Part shown: positions 49,394 through 58,506 of the stretch, piece after piece
How positions within the stretch are numbered: the stretch's first letter is position 1
How the letters are laid out: each line of letters begins with the position of its first letter
Source: Natroniella sulfidigena
GTDB lineage: Bacteria > Bacillota > Halanaerobiia > Halobacteroidales > Halobacteroidaceae
Direction: 5' to 3'
Assembly (NCBI RefSeq): GCF_023223645.1
Contig: NZ_JALKBY010000010.1
Location: 1 to 64,000, forward strand
DNA length: 64,000 nt
Position numbers and translations under genes: made by a program
The notes under the pieces: model-generated
What the model saw: only the letters and a program-made list of their open reading frames with translations
Told to the model about the DNA's origin: nothing
Databases searched by the model: none

Positions 49394-51592
49394 ATGAGTA
49401 CATTAAATCAAACTGAAATAGAGCAGATTGTTAATGCTAGATTAGAGAGTCCATTTAAATTTCTGGGGATTAATCTGATCAATCGAGAGCAAGTGGTGGT
49501 TAGGGTTTTTCGTCCAGATGTAGTTAGTGTCTTTATTGTTTCTGATTGTTTAACTGAGAAAATTAAACTAGATAAGATAACAGAAGCTGGGTTATTTGAG
49601 AAAGTGATTGAAAGAAAAGAGATATTTGATTATCAATTACAGTTTAAAACTGAACAGAAGAGTTGGCTAGAAGAAGATCCTTATAGCTTTGGCCCTGTTT
49701 TATCTCACAATGACTTGCATTTATTTAATGAAGGGAATCATCATCGTATTTATGAAAAGATGGGGGCCAAAATTATGACCCACGAAGGGAGTAAAGGAGT
49801 TCATTTTTCTGTCTGGGCTCCAGAAGCAAAGAGGGTCAGCGTAGTTGGTGAATTTAATAGTTGGGATGGGCGAATTCATCAGATGAGATTATTAGAAGAC
49901 TCTGGAGTTTGGGAGTTATTCATTCCAGATTTAGGGGAAGAAGAATTGTATAAGTTTGAGATTTTGACTAAGTTAGGGCAGAGATTAATCAAATCGGATC
50001 CTTACGCTGTCTATAGTGAATTAAGGCCGGATAATGCTTCACTGACTTATGATCTATCCAATAAATATCAGTGGCAAGATGAAGAGTGGATGAAAAAAAG
50101 AGAAGAAATCAATTGGTTAGAGAGACCGATTTCAATCTATGAGGTGAATTTAGCCTCATGGGCCAAAGTTCCAGAAGAAGATAATAGATTTTTAACTTAT
50201 CGTGAGTTGGCTACTAAATTAGTTAATTATGTTAAAGAGAATAACTTTACTCATGTAGAGTTAATGCCCTTAGGAGAGTATCCGTTGGATGAATCCTGGG
50301 GTTATCAAGTAGTTGGATACTTTTCTCCAACTAGTAGATTTGGCAGGCCAGAAGATTTAATGTATTTAATTGATCAGTTCCATCAACATGGCATTGGGGT
50401 AATTTTAGACTGGGTACCGGGGCATTTTCCTAAAGATGCTCATGGTTTAGCTAGATTTGATGGAACTGCTCTCTATGAACATTTAGATCCTCGCTTAGGA
50501 GAACATAAAAAGTGGGGTACATATGTCTTTAATTATGGTCGGGAAGAAGTTAGAAATTTCTTGATCTCTAATGCTTTATATTGGCTAGATAAATTTCACA
50601 TAGATGGTTTTCGAGTTGATGCTGTCTCCTCTATGCTTTATCTAGATCATAAGCGAGAAGAGTGGATTCCCAATCAATATGGAGGACGAGAGAATTTAGA
50701 AGCAATTGATTTCTTACAGTCTTTTAATTCGATTACCCATCAAAATCATCCTGGTATTTTGACAATTGCTGAAGAATCAACCTCCTGGTCAGGAGTAACT
50801 AAGCCTACTTATCTAGGAGGGCTTGGTTTTTCGATGAAGTGGAATATGGGCTGGATGAATGATGCTTTAGAGTATATTGAAGTCGATCCCTTTTATAAGA
50901 AGTATCATCATAATAAATTGACTTTTCCTTTATTATATTCATTTAATGAAAATCATGTCTTGGTATTGTCCCATGATGAAGTAGTCCATGAAAAGAGCTC
51001 AATGATTGGGAAAATGCCTGGGGATCGTTGGCAGAAATTTGCTAATTTACGACTCTTTTATGCTTATATGTTTGCCCATCCAGGTAAGAAACTTCTCTTT
51101 ATGGGTGGTGAATTTGGGCAGTGGAATGAATGGAATGCCACTAAGAGTCTTGATTGGCATTTGTTAGATTATAAACCACATCAGAAGTTATTAAGATTTA
51201 TTCGTGAATTAAATGCTATCTATCAAGAACATAATGTTTTGTGGGAGAAGGACTTTGATCAATCAGGATTTGAGTGGATTGACTGTCATGACTTTGAGAA
51301 GAGTGTTATTTCTTTTATTCGCAAGGGTCATAATCCAGAGGAAAGAATGGTCTGTGTTTTTAATTTCACACCTGTTGCTAGGGGGAATTATAGGTTGGCT
51401 GTACCACAAGCAGGATTTTATGAAGAAATATTAAATACTAATGCTGAGATTTATGGAGGGACTAACCTAGGGAATCTAGGTGGGGTTCACTCAGAGCCTA
51501 TTGCTTGGCATGGGCGAGAGCATTCGATTGAGATTACACTGCCACCGTTGACGGGGCTGTACTTTAAATATCAGTTGACAGTTGATAGTTGA
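49394..51592 (+). CDS. glgB: GlgB, 1,4-alpha-glucan branching enzyme
   Basis: A 732-aa enzyme that makes alpha-1,6 branches in glycogen. Two N-terminal CBM48-type domains (about 5-105 and 115-215; HFSVWAPEAKRVSVVGEFNSWDG), then the barrel: VILDWVPGHF, DGFRVDAVSSMLYLD (nucleophile), ILTIAEESTSW (acid) and VLSHDEVVHEKSS. GlgB hallmarks YPLDESWGYQVVGYF and MGGEFGQWNEWN are present. The ATG at 49394 follows GGGAGGA. The final residues (QLTVDS) and the stop lie inside a 7-bp repeat (CAGTTGACAGTTGATAGTTGA), so the repeat forms the end of the gene. Confidence 0.97.
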   Translation: MSTLNQTEIEQIVNARLESPFKFLGINLINREQVVVRVFRPDVVSVFIVSDCLTEKIKLDKITEAGLFEKVIERKEIFDYQLQFKTEQKSWLEEDPYSFGPVLSHNDLHLFNEGNHHRIYEKMGAKIMTHEGSKGVHFSVWAPEAKRVSVVGEFNSWDGRIHQMRLLEDSGVWELFIPDLGEEELYKFEILTKLGQRLIKSDPYAVYSELRPDNASLTYDLSNKYQWQDEEWMKKREEINWLERPISIYEVNLASWAKVPEEDNRFLTYRELATKLVNYVKENNFTHVELMPLGEYPLDESWGYQVVGYFSPTSRFGRPEDLMYLIDQFHQHGIGVILDWVPGHFPKDAHGLARFDGTALYEHLDPRLGEHKKWGTYVFNYGREEVRNFLISNALYWLDKFHIDGFRVDAVSSMLYLDHKREEWIPNQYGGRENLEAIDFLQSFNSITHQNHPGILTIAEESTSWSGVTKPTYLGGLGFSMKWNMGWMNDALEYIEVDPFYKKYHHNKLTFPLLYSFNENHVLVLSHDEVVHEKSSMIGKMPGDRWQKFANLRLFYAYMFAHPGKKLLFMGGEFGQWNEWNATKSLDWHLLDYKPHQKLLRFIRELNAIYQEHNVLWEKDFDQSGFEWIDCHDFEKSVISFIRKGHNPEERMVCVFNFTPVARGNYRLAVPQAGFYEEILNTNAEIYGGTNLGNLGGVHSEPIAWHGREHSIEITLPPLTGLYFKYQLTVDS

Positions 51593-51850
51593 CGGTTGAC
51601 AGTTAAAAGAGCTTCTAAAGAAAAAAACTATTGATATAAAGCTTAACTTTAATTTACAATGTACAAAATTGACAATTGACAATTAAAACCATTAAATCTT
51701 ATAATCAAAATCAATCAAAGTTTATTATCACAATGTTTCTCAAAAAACTTAAGCTTTTAAGAACTTGCTCTTATCCTTCGGGTTCTTTGAACCCTTCGTG
51801 ATGAAAAAATCATCTCTTAGATTTTTTCTATCCATTGTAAATTGTTAAGC
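51572..51850. repeat. 7-bp array element overlapping the end of glgB (copy B6)
   Basis: GTTGACAGTTGATAGTTGACG-type heptamers begin inside the last codons of glgB. Then TTGATATAAAGCTTAAC (like B3), a second heptamer patch (TTGACAATTGACAATT), and the shared block CCTTCGGGTTCTTTGAACCC to CTATCC (51775-51833), ending in TTGTAAATTGTTAA. It fills the gap before the malic enzyme terminator. Confidence 0.82.
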
Positions 51851-51881
51851 TATTTTGTAACTAAGCTTTACTTTAAATAAA

Positions 51882-51919
51882 AAAACAGTTATAAAACCGA
51901 TCGGTTTTATAACTGTTTT
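51882..51919 (-). terminator. Terminator of the malic enzyme gene
   Basis: A perfect loopless 38-bp palindrome (half AAAACAGTTATAAAACCGA) with T-rich flanks on both strands, just after the minus-strand gene. Confidence 0.9.
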
Positions 51920-51939
51920 GCTTTTTACTTAACCTCACC

Positions 51940-53163
51940 TTATTTTGCCATCAATTTTTTAGCGTTCTCTAATTCTGTATCATAATCGATCTCTATTCTA
52001 GCTACACCACTTTCAATAGCGGCTTGAGCTACTGCAGCAGCAACATGCGGGCCAACACGTTCATCGAACGGCTTTGGAATTACATAGTCAGGGGCCAACT
52101 TATCCTCAGTTACTAACTCTGCTAAGGCATAGGCTGCAGCTACTTTCATCTCTTGGTTGATATCTTTGGCCCTGACATCTAATGCTCCCCGAAAGACTCC
52201 AGGAAAAGCCATTACATTATTAACTTGGTTTGGATAGTCAGAACGACCGGTACCTACTATCTTGGCCCCAGCTTCAAAAGCATCTTCAGGCCAGATTTCA
52301 GGATCAGGGTTAGCCATTGGGAATAGAATTGGATCATCAGCCATATCTGTTACCATCTCTTTACTCAATACTCCTGCAACAGAAACGCCAATAAAGACAT
52401 CTGCATCTACAATTGCATCAGCAAGGTTGCCTTGTTCCTGTTCTTTATTTGTCAATTCAGCTAACTCTTCTTTAGCTTCATCTAAGTTGTCTCGTCCTTG
52501 ATAAATCAATCCTTTACTATCTAAGACTTTGATCTGTTGAACCCCTTCAGATAGTAATAATTTGATGATGCTTACTCCAGCAGCTCCTGCACCATTGACC
52601 ACTACTTTAAGATCTTCCATTCTTTTATCAACTATCTTTAGAGCGTTTAATAGACCAGCTAAGGTAATGATAGCAGTACCATGTTGGTCATCATGAAAGA
52701 TTGGAATATCCAATTCCTCTTTTAATCTTTCTTCAATATAGAAACATTCTGGCCCTTTGATATCCTCTAAATTGATTCCACCGAAAGTAGGTGCAATCTG
52801 TTTAACTGCTTTAATTAATGCATCTGAATCTGTTTCATCGATACAGATAGGGAAAGCATCAACACCACCGAATTCTTTAAACAAAACTGCTTTTCCTTCC
52901 ATCACAGGCATTGAAGCTTTGGCCCCGATATCACCTAAACCTAAAACGGCAGTTCCATTGCTGACAACAGCTACGAAATTAGATTTATTTGTATACTCAT
53001 AAATTTTTTCTTCATCCTGATCAATCTCTAAACAAGGTTCTGCAACCCCTGGGGAATAAGCAAGTGATAGATCAGTTTCATCATTAACTTCTACTTTAGT
53101 ATTTACTTTTAATTTCCCCTGATTTTCCTGGTGTAATTTAAGTGCGTCTTCTTTTAAACTCAT
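51940..53163 (-). CDS. Malic enzyme (NAD(P)-dependent)
   Basis: A 407-aa cytosolic enzyme that turns malate into pyruvate and CO2. The short bacterial form: SLAYSPGVAEPCLEI, VSNGTAVLGLGDIGAKASMPVMEGKA (catalytic Lys region), IFHDDQHGTAII (metal Asp pair), the Rossmann motif VVNGAGAAGVSI and AMANPDPEIWPEDA. Coenzyme preference cannot be told. GGAGGCAT precedes the ATG. Monocistronic. The upstream gap (53164-53437) shows nothing notable. Confidence 0.95.
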   Translation of the reverse strand: MSLKEDALKLHQENQGKLKVNTKVEVNDETDLSLAYSPGVAEPCLEIDQDEEKIYEYTNKSNFVAVVSNGTAVLGLGDIGAKASMPVMEGKAVLFKEFGGVDAFPICIDETDSDALIKAVKQIAPTFGGINLEDIKGPECFYIEERLKEELDIPIFHDDQHGTAIITLAGLLNALKIVDKRMEDLKVVVNGAGAAGVSIIKLLLSEGVQQIKVLDSKGLIYQGRDNLDEAKEELAELTNKEQEQGNLADAIVDADVFIGVSVAGVLSKEMVTDMADDPILFPMANPDPEIWPEDAFEAGAKIVGTGRSDYPNQVNNVMAFPGVFRGALDVRAKDINQEMKVAAAYALAELVTEDKLAPDYVIPKPFDERVGPHVAAAVAQAAIESGVARIEIDYDTELENAKKLMAK

Positions 53164-53437
53164 TTTTTATGCCTCCTTATTTTATCTTCTAAATTTAGAT
53201 ATTAGTTATTGCTATTTGTTTTCCTGCATTAATTACCAATTTTCTATTATAATTTTAATATAACCTATTGAGAAAGATCAATACTTTTAATTGTTGAATT
53301 TTAAAGAAGGAATTATTAGTGGCTAAGTTGAAATTAAGTCAGTGAGATCGTATAATTTGAACTAAATTTTCGAAGAATATGTAAAGGAATTATTAACTAA
53401 TTAATCTTAAATTAGTTTTAGTTTAAGGAGTGGATTT

Positions 53438-55537
53438 ATGTTAGAAGAGGCTAGAGAGATATTACAGGATTATTTTGGTTATCCGTCATTTCGAGAAGGA
53501 CAAGAAGAAATTATTGAAAATATATTAGCCGGTAATAATACTTTAGGGATTATGCCGACTGGGGGAGGAAAATCACTCTGTTTTCAGATTCCATCACTCT
53601 GTTTATCAGGGGTTACGTTAGTAATTTCTCCTTTGATTTCATTGATGAAAGATCAAATTGATTCTTTGAGCACTTTAGGAATTGCAGCTACTTTTATTAA
53701 TAGTTCATTGACTAGATTAGAGATTAAAGAAAGAATTGCTAAGACATGCGAGGGCCAATATGATTTACTATATATAGCTCCTGAAAGATTGCAATCTAAA
53801 GATTTTATTTCTCAATTACAAGCTACCGATATTTCTTTGCTTGCAGTTGATGAAAGCCATTGTATTTCAAGTTGGGGCCATGATTTTCGACCTAGTTATC
53901 GTTTGATTCCTAAATTAATAGCAAGTCTATCAAAAGAGCCGATAGTAACTGCATTTACTGCTACAGCAACTAAAGAAGTTAGAGCAGATATTAGTGATTT
54001 ATTAGGAATTGAAGAAGAAAACACATATGTAACTGGTTTTGATCGCCCTAATTTAAAGTTTACTTCAATTAAAGGAGAAAATAAGAAGGATTTTATTGCA
54101 GAATATGTAGAAATTAATCAAGATGACTCTGGAATTATCTATGCAGCTACTAGAAAAGAGGTTGAGCAGTTAACTAATTTTTTAAGGAAGAAAGGCTTTT
54201 CAGCCGGTAAATACCATGCTGGCTTGAGCAATCAAGAAAGAAAAGCAGTTCAAGAAGAGTTTATCTTTGATGAGTTGAAGATTATTGTAGCAACCAATGC
54301 TTTTGGAATGGGGATTGATAAATCAAATGTGCGGTATGTAATCCATCATAATCTACCTCAGACTTTAGAAGATTATTATCAAGAAGCAGGGAGAGCAGGG
54401 CGAGACGGTGAACCGAGTGAATGTATCTTATTATTTCACCCTGCTGATACTAGATTACCTAAGTTTTTTATTGAAGAGTCAAATTTAAATCCTGAATTAA
54501 AGAGGCGCAGATATCAAAAATTACAGAAGATGATCGATTATTGCCATACCTCAAAATGCTTAAGGGAGTTTATTTTAGATTATTTCGATGATCAGCAGTC
54601 AGTTGATGGTTGTGATAATTGTAGTAATTGTAATGATCAACGGGAATTAGTCGATATAACAACAGAAGCACAAAAGATCTTATCTTGTGTCTATAAAACT
54701 GAACAGAGATTTGGAGTCACAACGGTTGCTTGTGTACTCAAAGGTTCTAAGCAAAAAAAGATATTAAATTTAGGTTTTGATCAACTATCAACTTATGGTT
54801 TATTACGGGACCATACTATTAAAGAGATTAAGGATTTGATTAATTTTTTAATTGCGGAAGGATATATCCAATTAACCAAGAGCAAATATCCTGTGACTAA
54901 ATTAACTGATAAAGCTAAGTTAGTATTATCCGGAAATGAACAGGTATATTATAAGGTTAGAAAGAAGATTAAAAAGATTACTGCAAAGAATTTGTTATTT
55001 AATATCTTACGAGAATTCAGATCCAAATTGGCTAAAGAAGAAGATTTACCACCTTATGTCATCTTTCATGATAGTACTTTACAGGAGATGGTTCAGCGAA
55101 AACCAGTTACCAAAGAAGGTATGTTAGAGGTTAAAGGGGTTGGCCCGGTTAAATTCAAACGCTATGGTAAGTTATTTTTAGAAAAGATCAAAGAATTTAA
55201 GACTCGAGAGGCTTCTAGTCAAGAGGTAGCAACTACAACTGATACTCCAAGCCATTTGATAAGTTATAATTTATTACAAGAAGGAAAGAGTTTATCGAAA
55301 ATAGCTGATTTAAGGGATCTTGCTCTAACAACGATCCAAAGTCATCTGGTTCGTTCTTTACAGGAAGGGTTTGGATTGGATGTTGATCGATTTATTTCAC
55401 AAGAAGAGAAAGAATTGATTAGAAAAAAGATAAAAGAAGTAGGAGCAGAACGTTTGAAACCATTAAAAGAGATATTACCTGACGAGATAAGTTACTTTCA
55501 GATTAAATTAGTACTTGCTACAGAAGGGGAAGAATAA
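53438..55537 (+). CDS. recQ: RecQ-family DNA helicase
   Basis: A 699-aa 3'-5' helicase. Motifs: FREGQEEII (0), MPTGGGKSLCF (I), AVDESHCISSWGHDFRP (II), TAFTATATKEVR (III), ATNAFGMGIDKSNVR (V), YYQEAGRAGRDG (VI). Zn-binding cysteines: YCHTSKC and CDNCSNC (about 368-400). Then winged helix, an HRDC domain (about 512-590), and a C-terminal helix-turn-helix domain (about 625-695) as in the YpbB type. AAGGAGTG precedes the ATG. Its stop overlaps the next start (TAATG), coupling it to the M20 peptidase gene. Confidence 0.97.
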   Translation: MLEEAREILQDYFGYPSFREGQEEIIENILAGNNTLGIMPTGGGKSLCFQIPSLCLSGVTLVISPLISLMKDQIDSLSTLGIAATFINSSLTRLEIKERIAKTCEGQYDLLYIAPERLQSKDFISQLQATDISLLAVDESHCISSWGHDFRPSYRLIPKLIASLSKEPIVTAFTATATKEVRADISDLLGIEEENTYVTGFDRPNLKFTSIKGENKKDFIAEYVEINQDDSGIIYAATRKEVEQLTNFLRKKGFSAGKYHAGLSNQERKAVQEEFIFDELKIIVATNAFGMGIDKSNVRYVIHHNLPQTLEDYYQEAGRAGRDGEPSECILLFHPADTRLPKFFIEESNLNPELKRRRYQKLQKMIDYCHTSKCLREFILDYFDDQQSVDGCDNCSNCNDQRELVDITTEAQKILSCVYKTEQRFGVTTVACVLKGSKQKKILNLGFDQLSTYGLLRDHTIKEIKDLINFLIAEGYIQLTKSKYPVTKLTDKAKLVLSGNEQVYYKVRKKIKKITAKNLLFNILREFRSKLAKEEDLPPYVIFHDSTLQEMVQRKPVTKEGMLEVKGVGPVKFKRYGKLFLEKIKEFKTREASSQEVATTTDTPSHLISYNLLQEGKSLSKIADLRDLALTTIQSHLVRSLQEGFGLDVDRFISQEEKELIRKKIKEVGAERLKPLKEILPDEISYFQIKLVLATEGEE

Positions 55538-56844
55538 TGAAAAAAACTAAATTAAAAAGAAGGGTCTGTCAAGTAATTGAAGAGCATAAAGAAGAAATAT
55601 TCGAGATCAATCAGCAGATTTATGATTATCCTGAGCTGGGCTATAAAGAATCTTTTGCTACAGAACTGATAGCTGAACAATTGGCTGATTTAGGGCTTGA
55701 GGTTGAGAGAGATTTCGCTTTAACCGGCTGTAAAGCAACAATTGCAAGCCGAGAGGTTGGCCCTAAGGTTGCCGTTTTAGGGGAATTGGATGCAGTAATT
55801 TGTAAGGAACATCCAGATGCTAAACAAAAGACAGGGGCCGTTCATGCTTGTGGACATAATATTCAACTGGCTACTATGTTAGCTGTAGCGATTGGACTAA
55901 CGACTACAGAAGTAATTGAAAATTTAGCTGGCAGTGTAGAGTTTATGGCAACACCTGCAGAGGAATATGTAGAGTTGGAGTATAGAGGGGAGTTGGCCCG
56001 GGAGAAGAAGATTAAATTTTTTGGTGGAAAGCAAGAATTGATCTATCGTGGTGAGTTTGATGATGTAGATCTTGCTATGATGATTCATTCATTGGATCTA
56101 GGGGCCAACAAAGCTTTAATCGGTGGAACGGGTAATGGTTTTATTGGTAAGAAGGTGAAGTTTATTGGGCAGGAGTCCCATGCTGGTTCAGCTCCAGAAG
56201 AAGGGGTCAATGCTTTAAATGCAGCTATGTTAGCTATTTCTAATATTAATGCTCAACGTGAGACCTTTGCTGATCAAGACAGGATTAGGGTTCATCCGAT
56301 CATCACAAAAGGTGGCGATATGGTCAACGTTGTTCCTGCTGATGTAAGGATGGAGACTTATGTTAGAGGAAGGACGATTGATAGTATTTTGGATGCTAAT
56401 CAAAAGGTCGACAGAGCTTTGCAGGCAGGGGCTATGGCTGTGGGAGCCGAGGTGGAAATTTCTGATCTGCCTGGTTACTTACCTCTATTAAACAATGAAG
56501 CATTAGATCAACTTTTTGTCGATAATTTAACAGAATTCATTCCGCAAGATACTATCCAATACGGATCAGATTTTTCCGGTTCCTTTGATTTTGGTGATCT
56601 ATCCCATTTGATTCCGACTTTACATCCTTTCTTTGCAGGAGTTAGTGGTGCTTTACATACTCGTGATTTTAGCTTAGAGGATCGAGAGCTAGCAATCATT
56701 ACTCCAGCTAAGGCGATGGCTACAACTATTATTGATCTCTTATTTGATCAAGCTAGTTTGGCTGAAGAGATTATTACAAATTTTGAACCGACGATGAGTA
56801 AAGAAGAATATCTTGATTTACAACGAAAGATTTCAAATGAGTAA
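55537..56844 (+). CDS. M20 family amidohydrolase/peptidase
   Basis: A 435-aa zinc amidohydrolase of the M20D/AbgB-like group (N-acyl amino acid or aminobenzoyl-type amide cleavage). Metal-site motifs: GELDAVI, GAVHACGHN, ATPAEE, MIHSLD, and a late HPFFAGVSGALHTRDF. Dimerisation insert about 190-310 (GGTGNGFIGKKVKFIGQESHAG). Translationally coupled to recQ by the TAATG overlap. No link between the two activities is known. Strong terminator after it. Confidence 0.9.
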   Translation: MKKTKLKRRVCQVIEEHKEEIFEINQQIYDYPELGYKESFATELIAEQLADLGLEVERDFALTGCKATIASREVGPKVAVLGELDAVICKEHPDAKQKTGAVHACGHNIQLATMLAVAIGLTTTEVIENLAGSVEFMATPAEEYVELEYRGELAREKKIKFFGGKQELIYRGEFDDVDLAMMIHSLDLGANKALIGGTGNGFIGKKVKFIGQESHAGSAPEEGVNALNAAMLAISNINAQRETFADQDRIRVHPIITKGGDMVNVVPADVRMETYVRGRTIDSILDANQKVDRALQAGAMAVGAEVEISDLPGYLPLLNNEALDQLFVDNLTEFIPQDTIQYGSDFSGSFDFGDLSHLIPTLHPFFAGVSGALHTRDFSLEDRELAIITPAKAMATTIIDLLFDQASLAEEIITNFEPTMSKEEYLDLQRKISNE

Positions 56845-56883
56845 AAACTAGGGCAAACAATTTTAGTTGCCCTAGTTTTTTAT
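56843..56883 (+). terminator. Terminator of recQ-M20 operon
   Basis: A perfect 14-bp stem AAAAACTAGGGCAA/TTGCCCTAGTTTTT, a 10-base loop and a T run. Confidence 0.92.
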
Positions 56884-56926
56884 TGTTTATTAAATTATGG
56901 GATTGTGGATAGTGTTTGTTAGTTTT

Positions 56927-56976
56927 ACTTAAACTTAATCATAAACTTAAACTAAGTTGCCTTCGGCAACTTTTTA
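56927..56976. repeat. 6-bp array with hairpin (copy A9)
   Basis: ACTTAA, ACTTAA, TCATAA, ACTTAA, ACTAAG, then hairpin AGTTGCC-TTC-GGCAACT (56955-56971) with TTTTT. It is both an array copy and a likely terminator near the end of the LysM gene. Confidence 0.6.
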
Positions 56977-56984
56977 TCTTTTAG

Positions 56985-57449
56985 TTAAAATGGAGATGGA
57001 ACACACAATACATCACCAGTATAAATAATTTCTGGGTTTGTGATGTGGGGGTTGGCCCGAATTAGACCAGCTAAGCTGACCCCAAAACGGCGAGCGATAT
57101 TCCACATGGTATCACCTGCTCTAACAGTGTAACGTGACTCGTATCCTCTAGGACACTCTGCTGGAACTCTTGGTGTTACATCTGGAGGTGGTGGAGGTGG
57201 TTCTGGTAAACAGAGCACATCGCCAGGAAATAGAACATCTGGGTCAGGAATATGTGGATTAGCAGCGATTAGACCTTCTAAACTGATTTCAATGCCACGC
57301 CTTTGTAGGCGTCGTGTTATATTCCACATGGTATCTTCGGGCCTCACTGTGTATAAAACTCCAAAGCGAGGTGGACAAAAATCAGGAACTCTTTGTTGTA
57401 GATCTGCTTCATTTGGATTGGAGCGGGGGCAATCTCTATAATTTCCCAT
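56985..57449 (-). CDS. Two-LysM peptidoglycan-binding protein
   Basis: A 154-aa protein with two LysM domains: YTVRPEDTMWNITRRLQRRG to LFPGDVLCLP (about 33-82) and YTVRAGDTMWNIARRFGVSL to IYTGDVLCVP (about 106-151), joined by a Pro-rich linker (EPPPPPPDVTPR). There is no signal peptide, so it resembles the SafA/spore-coat type LysM proteins loaded from the mother cell. Cys are conserved in both repeats (CPP, LCLP; CPRG, LCVP). AAAGGAGGA precedes the ATG. Confidence 0.88.
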   Translation of the reverse strand: MGNYRDCPRSNPNEADLQQRVPDFCPPRFGVLYTVRPEDTMWNITRRLQRRGIEISLEGLIAANPHIPDPDVLFPGDVLCLPEPPPPPPDVTPRVPAECPRGYESRYTVRAGDTMWNIARRFGVSLAGLIRANPHITNPEIIYTGDVLCVPSPF

Positions 57450-57657
57450 CTAAAATTCCTCCTTTCATTATTAATTGCTTTTTATCAGTTTATGCAATTA
57501 ACTATAAGATGGTGTTATTTTCTAAAACAATAATTTCTAATGAAATTTGTAAGGAAAGATGATATATTTATAACTAATGATATATACTCTATTCTAATAT
57601 TCAAACTCTAAATCAAGGTACATAGTCGCACTATTAAAAGAGAAAGGAAATCTGCCT

Positions 57658-58323
57658 ATGAGAAAAAAACACTATAAACTAATAGCTAGCTTACTAGTAT
57701 TTGCGATTTTATTTCCATTTTTATCAGGATTTGTTTTGGTTGCACCTGCTTATGCTTCTGAAGGAGGATTAAGTTCTTTAACAGAGAATCAAGGGTTTTT
57801 ATCAGTTGTGCAAAGTTTACTTATGTTATTCTTCTTTTCTTCATTTACTGGTGATAGTAGTAATGAAGATTATATCGAAGACTCATATGAGTCAGCTGCT
57901 AGTGATGAAGAACCGGCTGAATCTAGTTATCAACGTTTGTATGTAACTTCTGAAGAGCGTGATATTTTAGCTAGAGCTGTTTATTCAGAAGCTAGAGGAG
58001 AACCTTTTAAAGGGCAGGTAGCAGTAGCAGGAGTTGTTATTAATCGAGTTGAAAGTCCAGAGTTTCCTAATGATGTTGAAGGGGTTGTATTCCAACAAAC
58101 TAGTGGAGGACATTATGCCTTTTCTGCAGTCTTGGATGGACAAATTGACTTAACTCCAGATGAAGATGCTTATGAAGCGGTAGATTATGCTTTAAATGGT
58201 TGGGATCCATCAAATGGGGCTCTTTATTATTACAATCCAGTTACAGCTACAGCACAATGGATGTTCGATAATATGGTAACTGAATCAGTGATTGGAAGTC
58301 ATCACTTTGGAAATGTAAGATGA
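57658..58323 (+). CDS. Cell-wall hydrolase SleB-like
   Basis: A 221-aa exported protein. Signal peptide about 1-34 ending APAYASE, a low-complexity acidic linker (about 65-95), then a Hydrolase_2 (SleB/CwlJ) domain, about 98-220: DILARAVYSEARGEPFKGQVAVAGVVINRVESPEFPN with the catalytic Glu in SEARGE, then YAFSAVLDG and GALYYYNPVTATAQWMF. A lytic transglycosylase or amidase of spore cortex by family. GAAAGGAAA precedes the ATG. Terminator follows. Confidence 0.92.
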   Translation: MRKKHYKLIASLLVFAILFPFLSGFVLVAPAYASEGGLSSLTENQGFLSVVQSLLMLFFFSSFTGDSSNEDYIEDSYESAASDEEPAESSYQRLYVTSEERDILARAVYSEARGEPFKGQVAVAGVVINRVESPEFPNDVEGVVFQQTSGGHYAFSAVLDGQIDLTPDEDAYEAVDYALNGWDPSNGALYYYNPVTATAQWMFDNMVTESVIGSHHFGNVR

Positions 58324-58326
58324 TAG

Positions 58327-58361
58327 ACTAAGTCCTAAGATTAAGTTTGAGTTTAAGTAAA
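58327..58361. repeat. 6-bp array remnant (copy A10)
   Basis: CTAAGT, CCTAAG, ATTAAG, TTTGAG, TTTAAG in direct tandem after the SleB-like gene. Confidence 0.45.
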
Positions 58362-58389
58362 ATCATTAATAAATTATATAATTTTGAGT

Positions 58390-58424
58390 AGAACGAGTGG
58401 TCAATTGACTGCTCGTTCTTTATA
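58390..58424 (+). terminator. Terminator of the SleB-like gene
   Basis: AGAACGAG/CTCGTTCT stem with a loop holding TCAATTGA, followed by TTTATATT. Confidence 0.82.
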
Positions 58425-58506
58425 TTAAAAATAAAAGAGGAAAATAGCAATCAATCGGGAATTATTAAATAATAGAATTAATTTTCGAAAAGAAAGGATA
58501 TTTATT

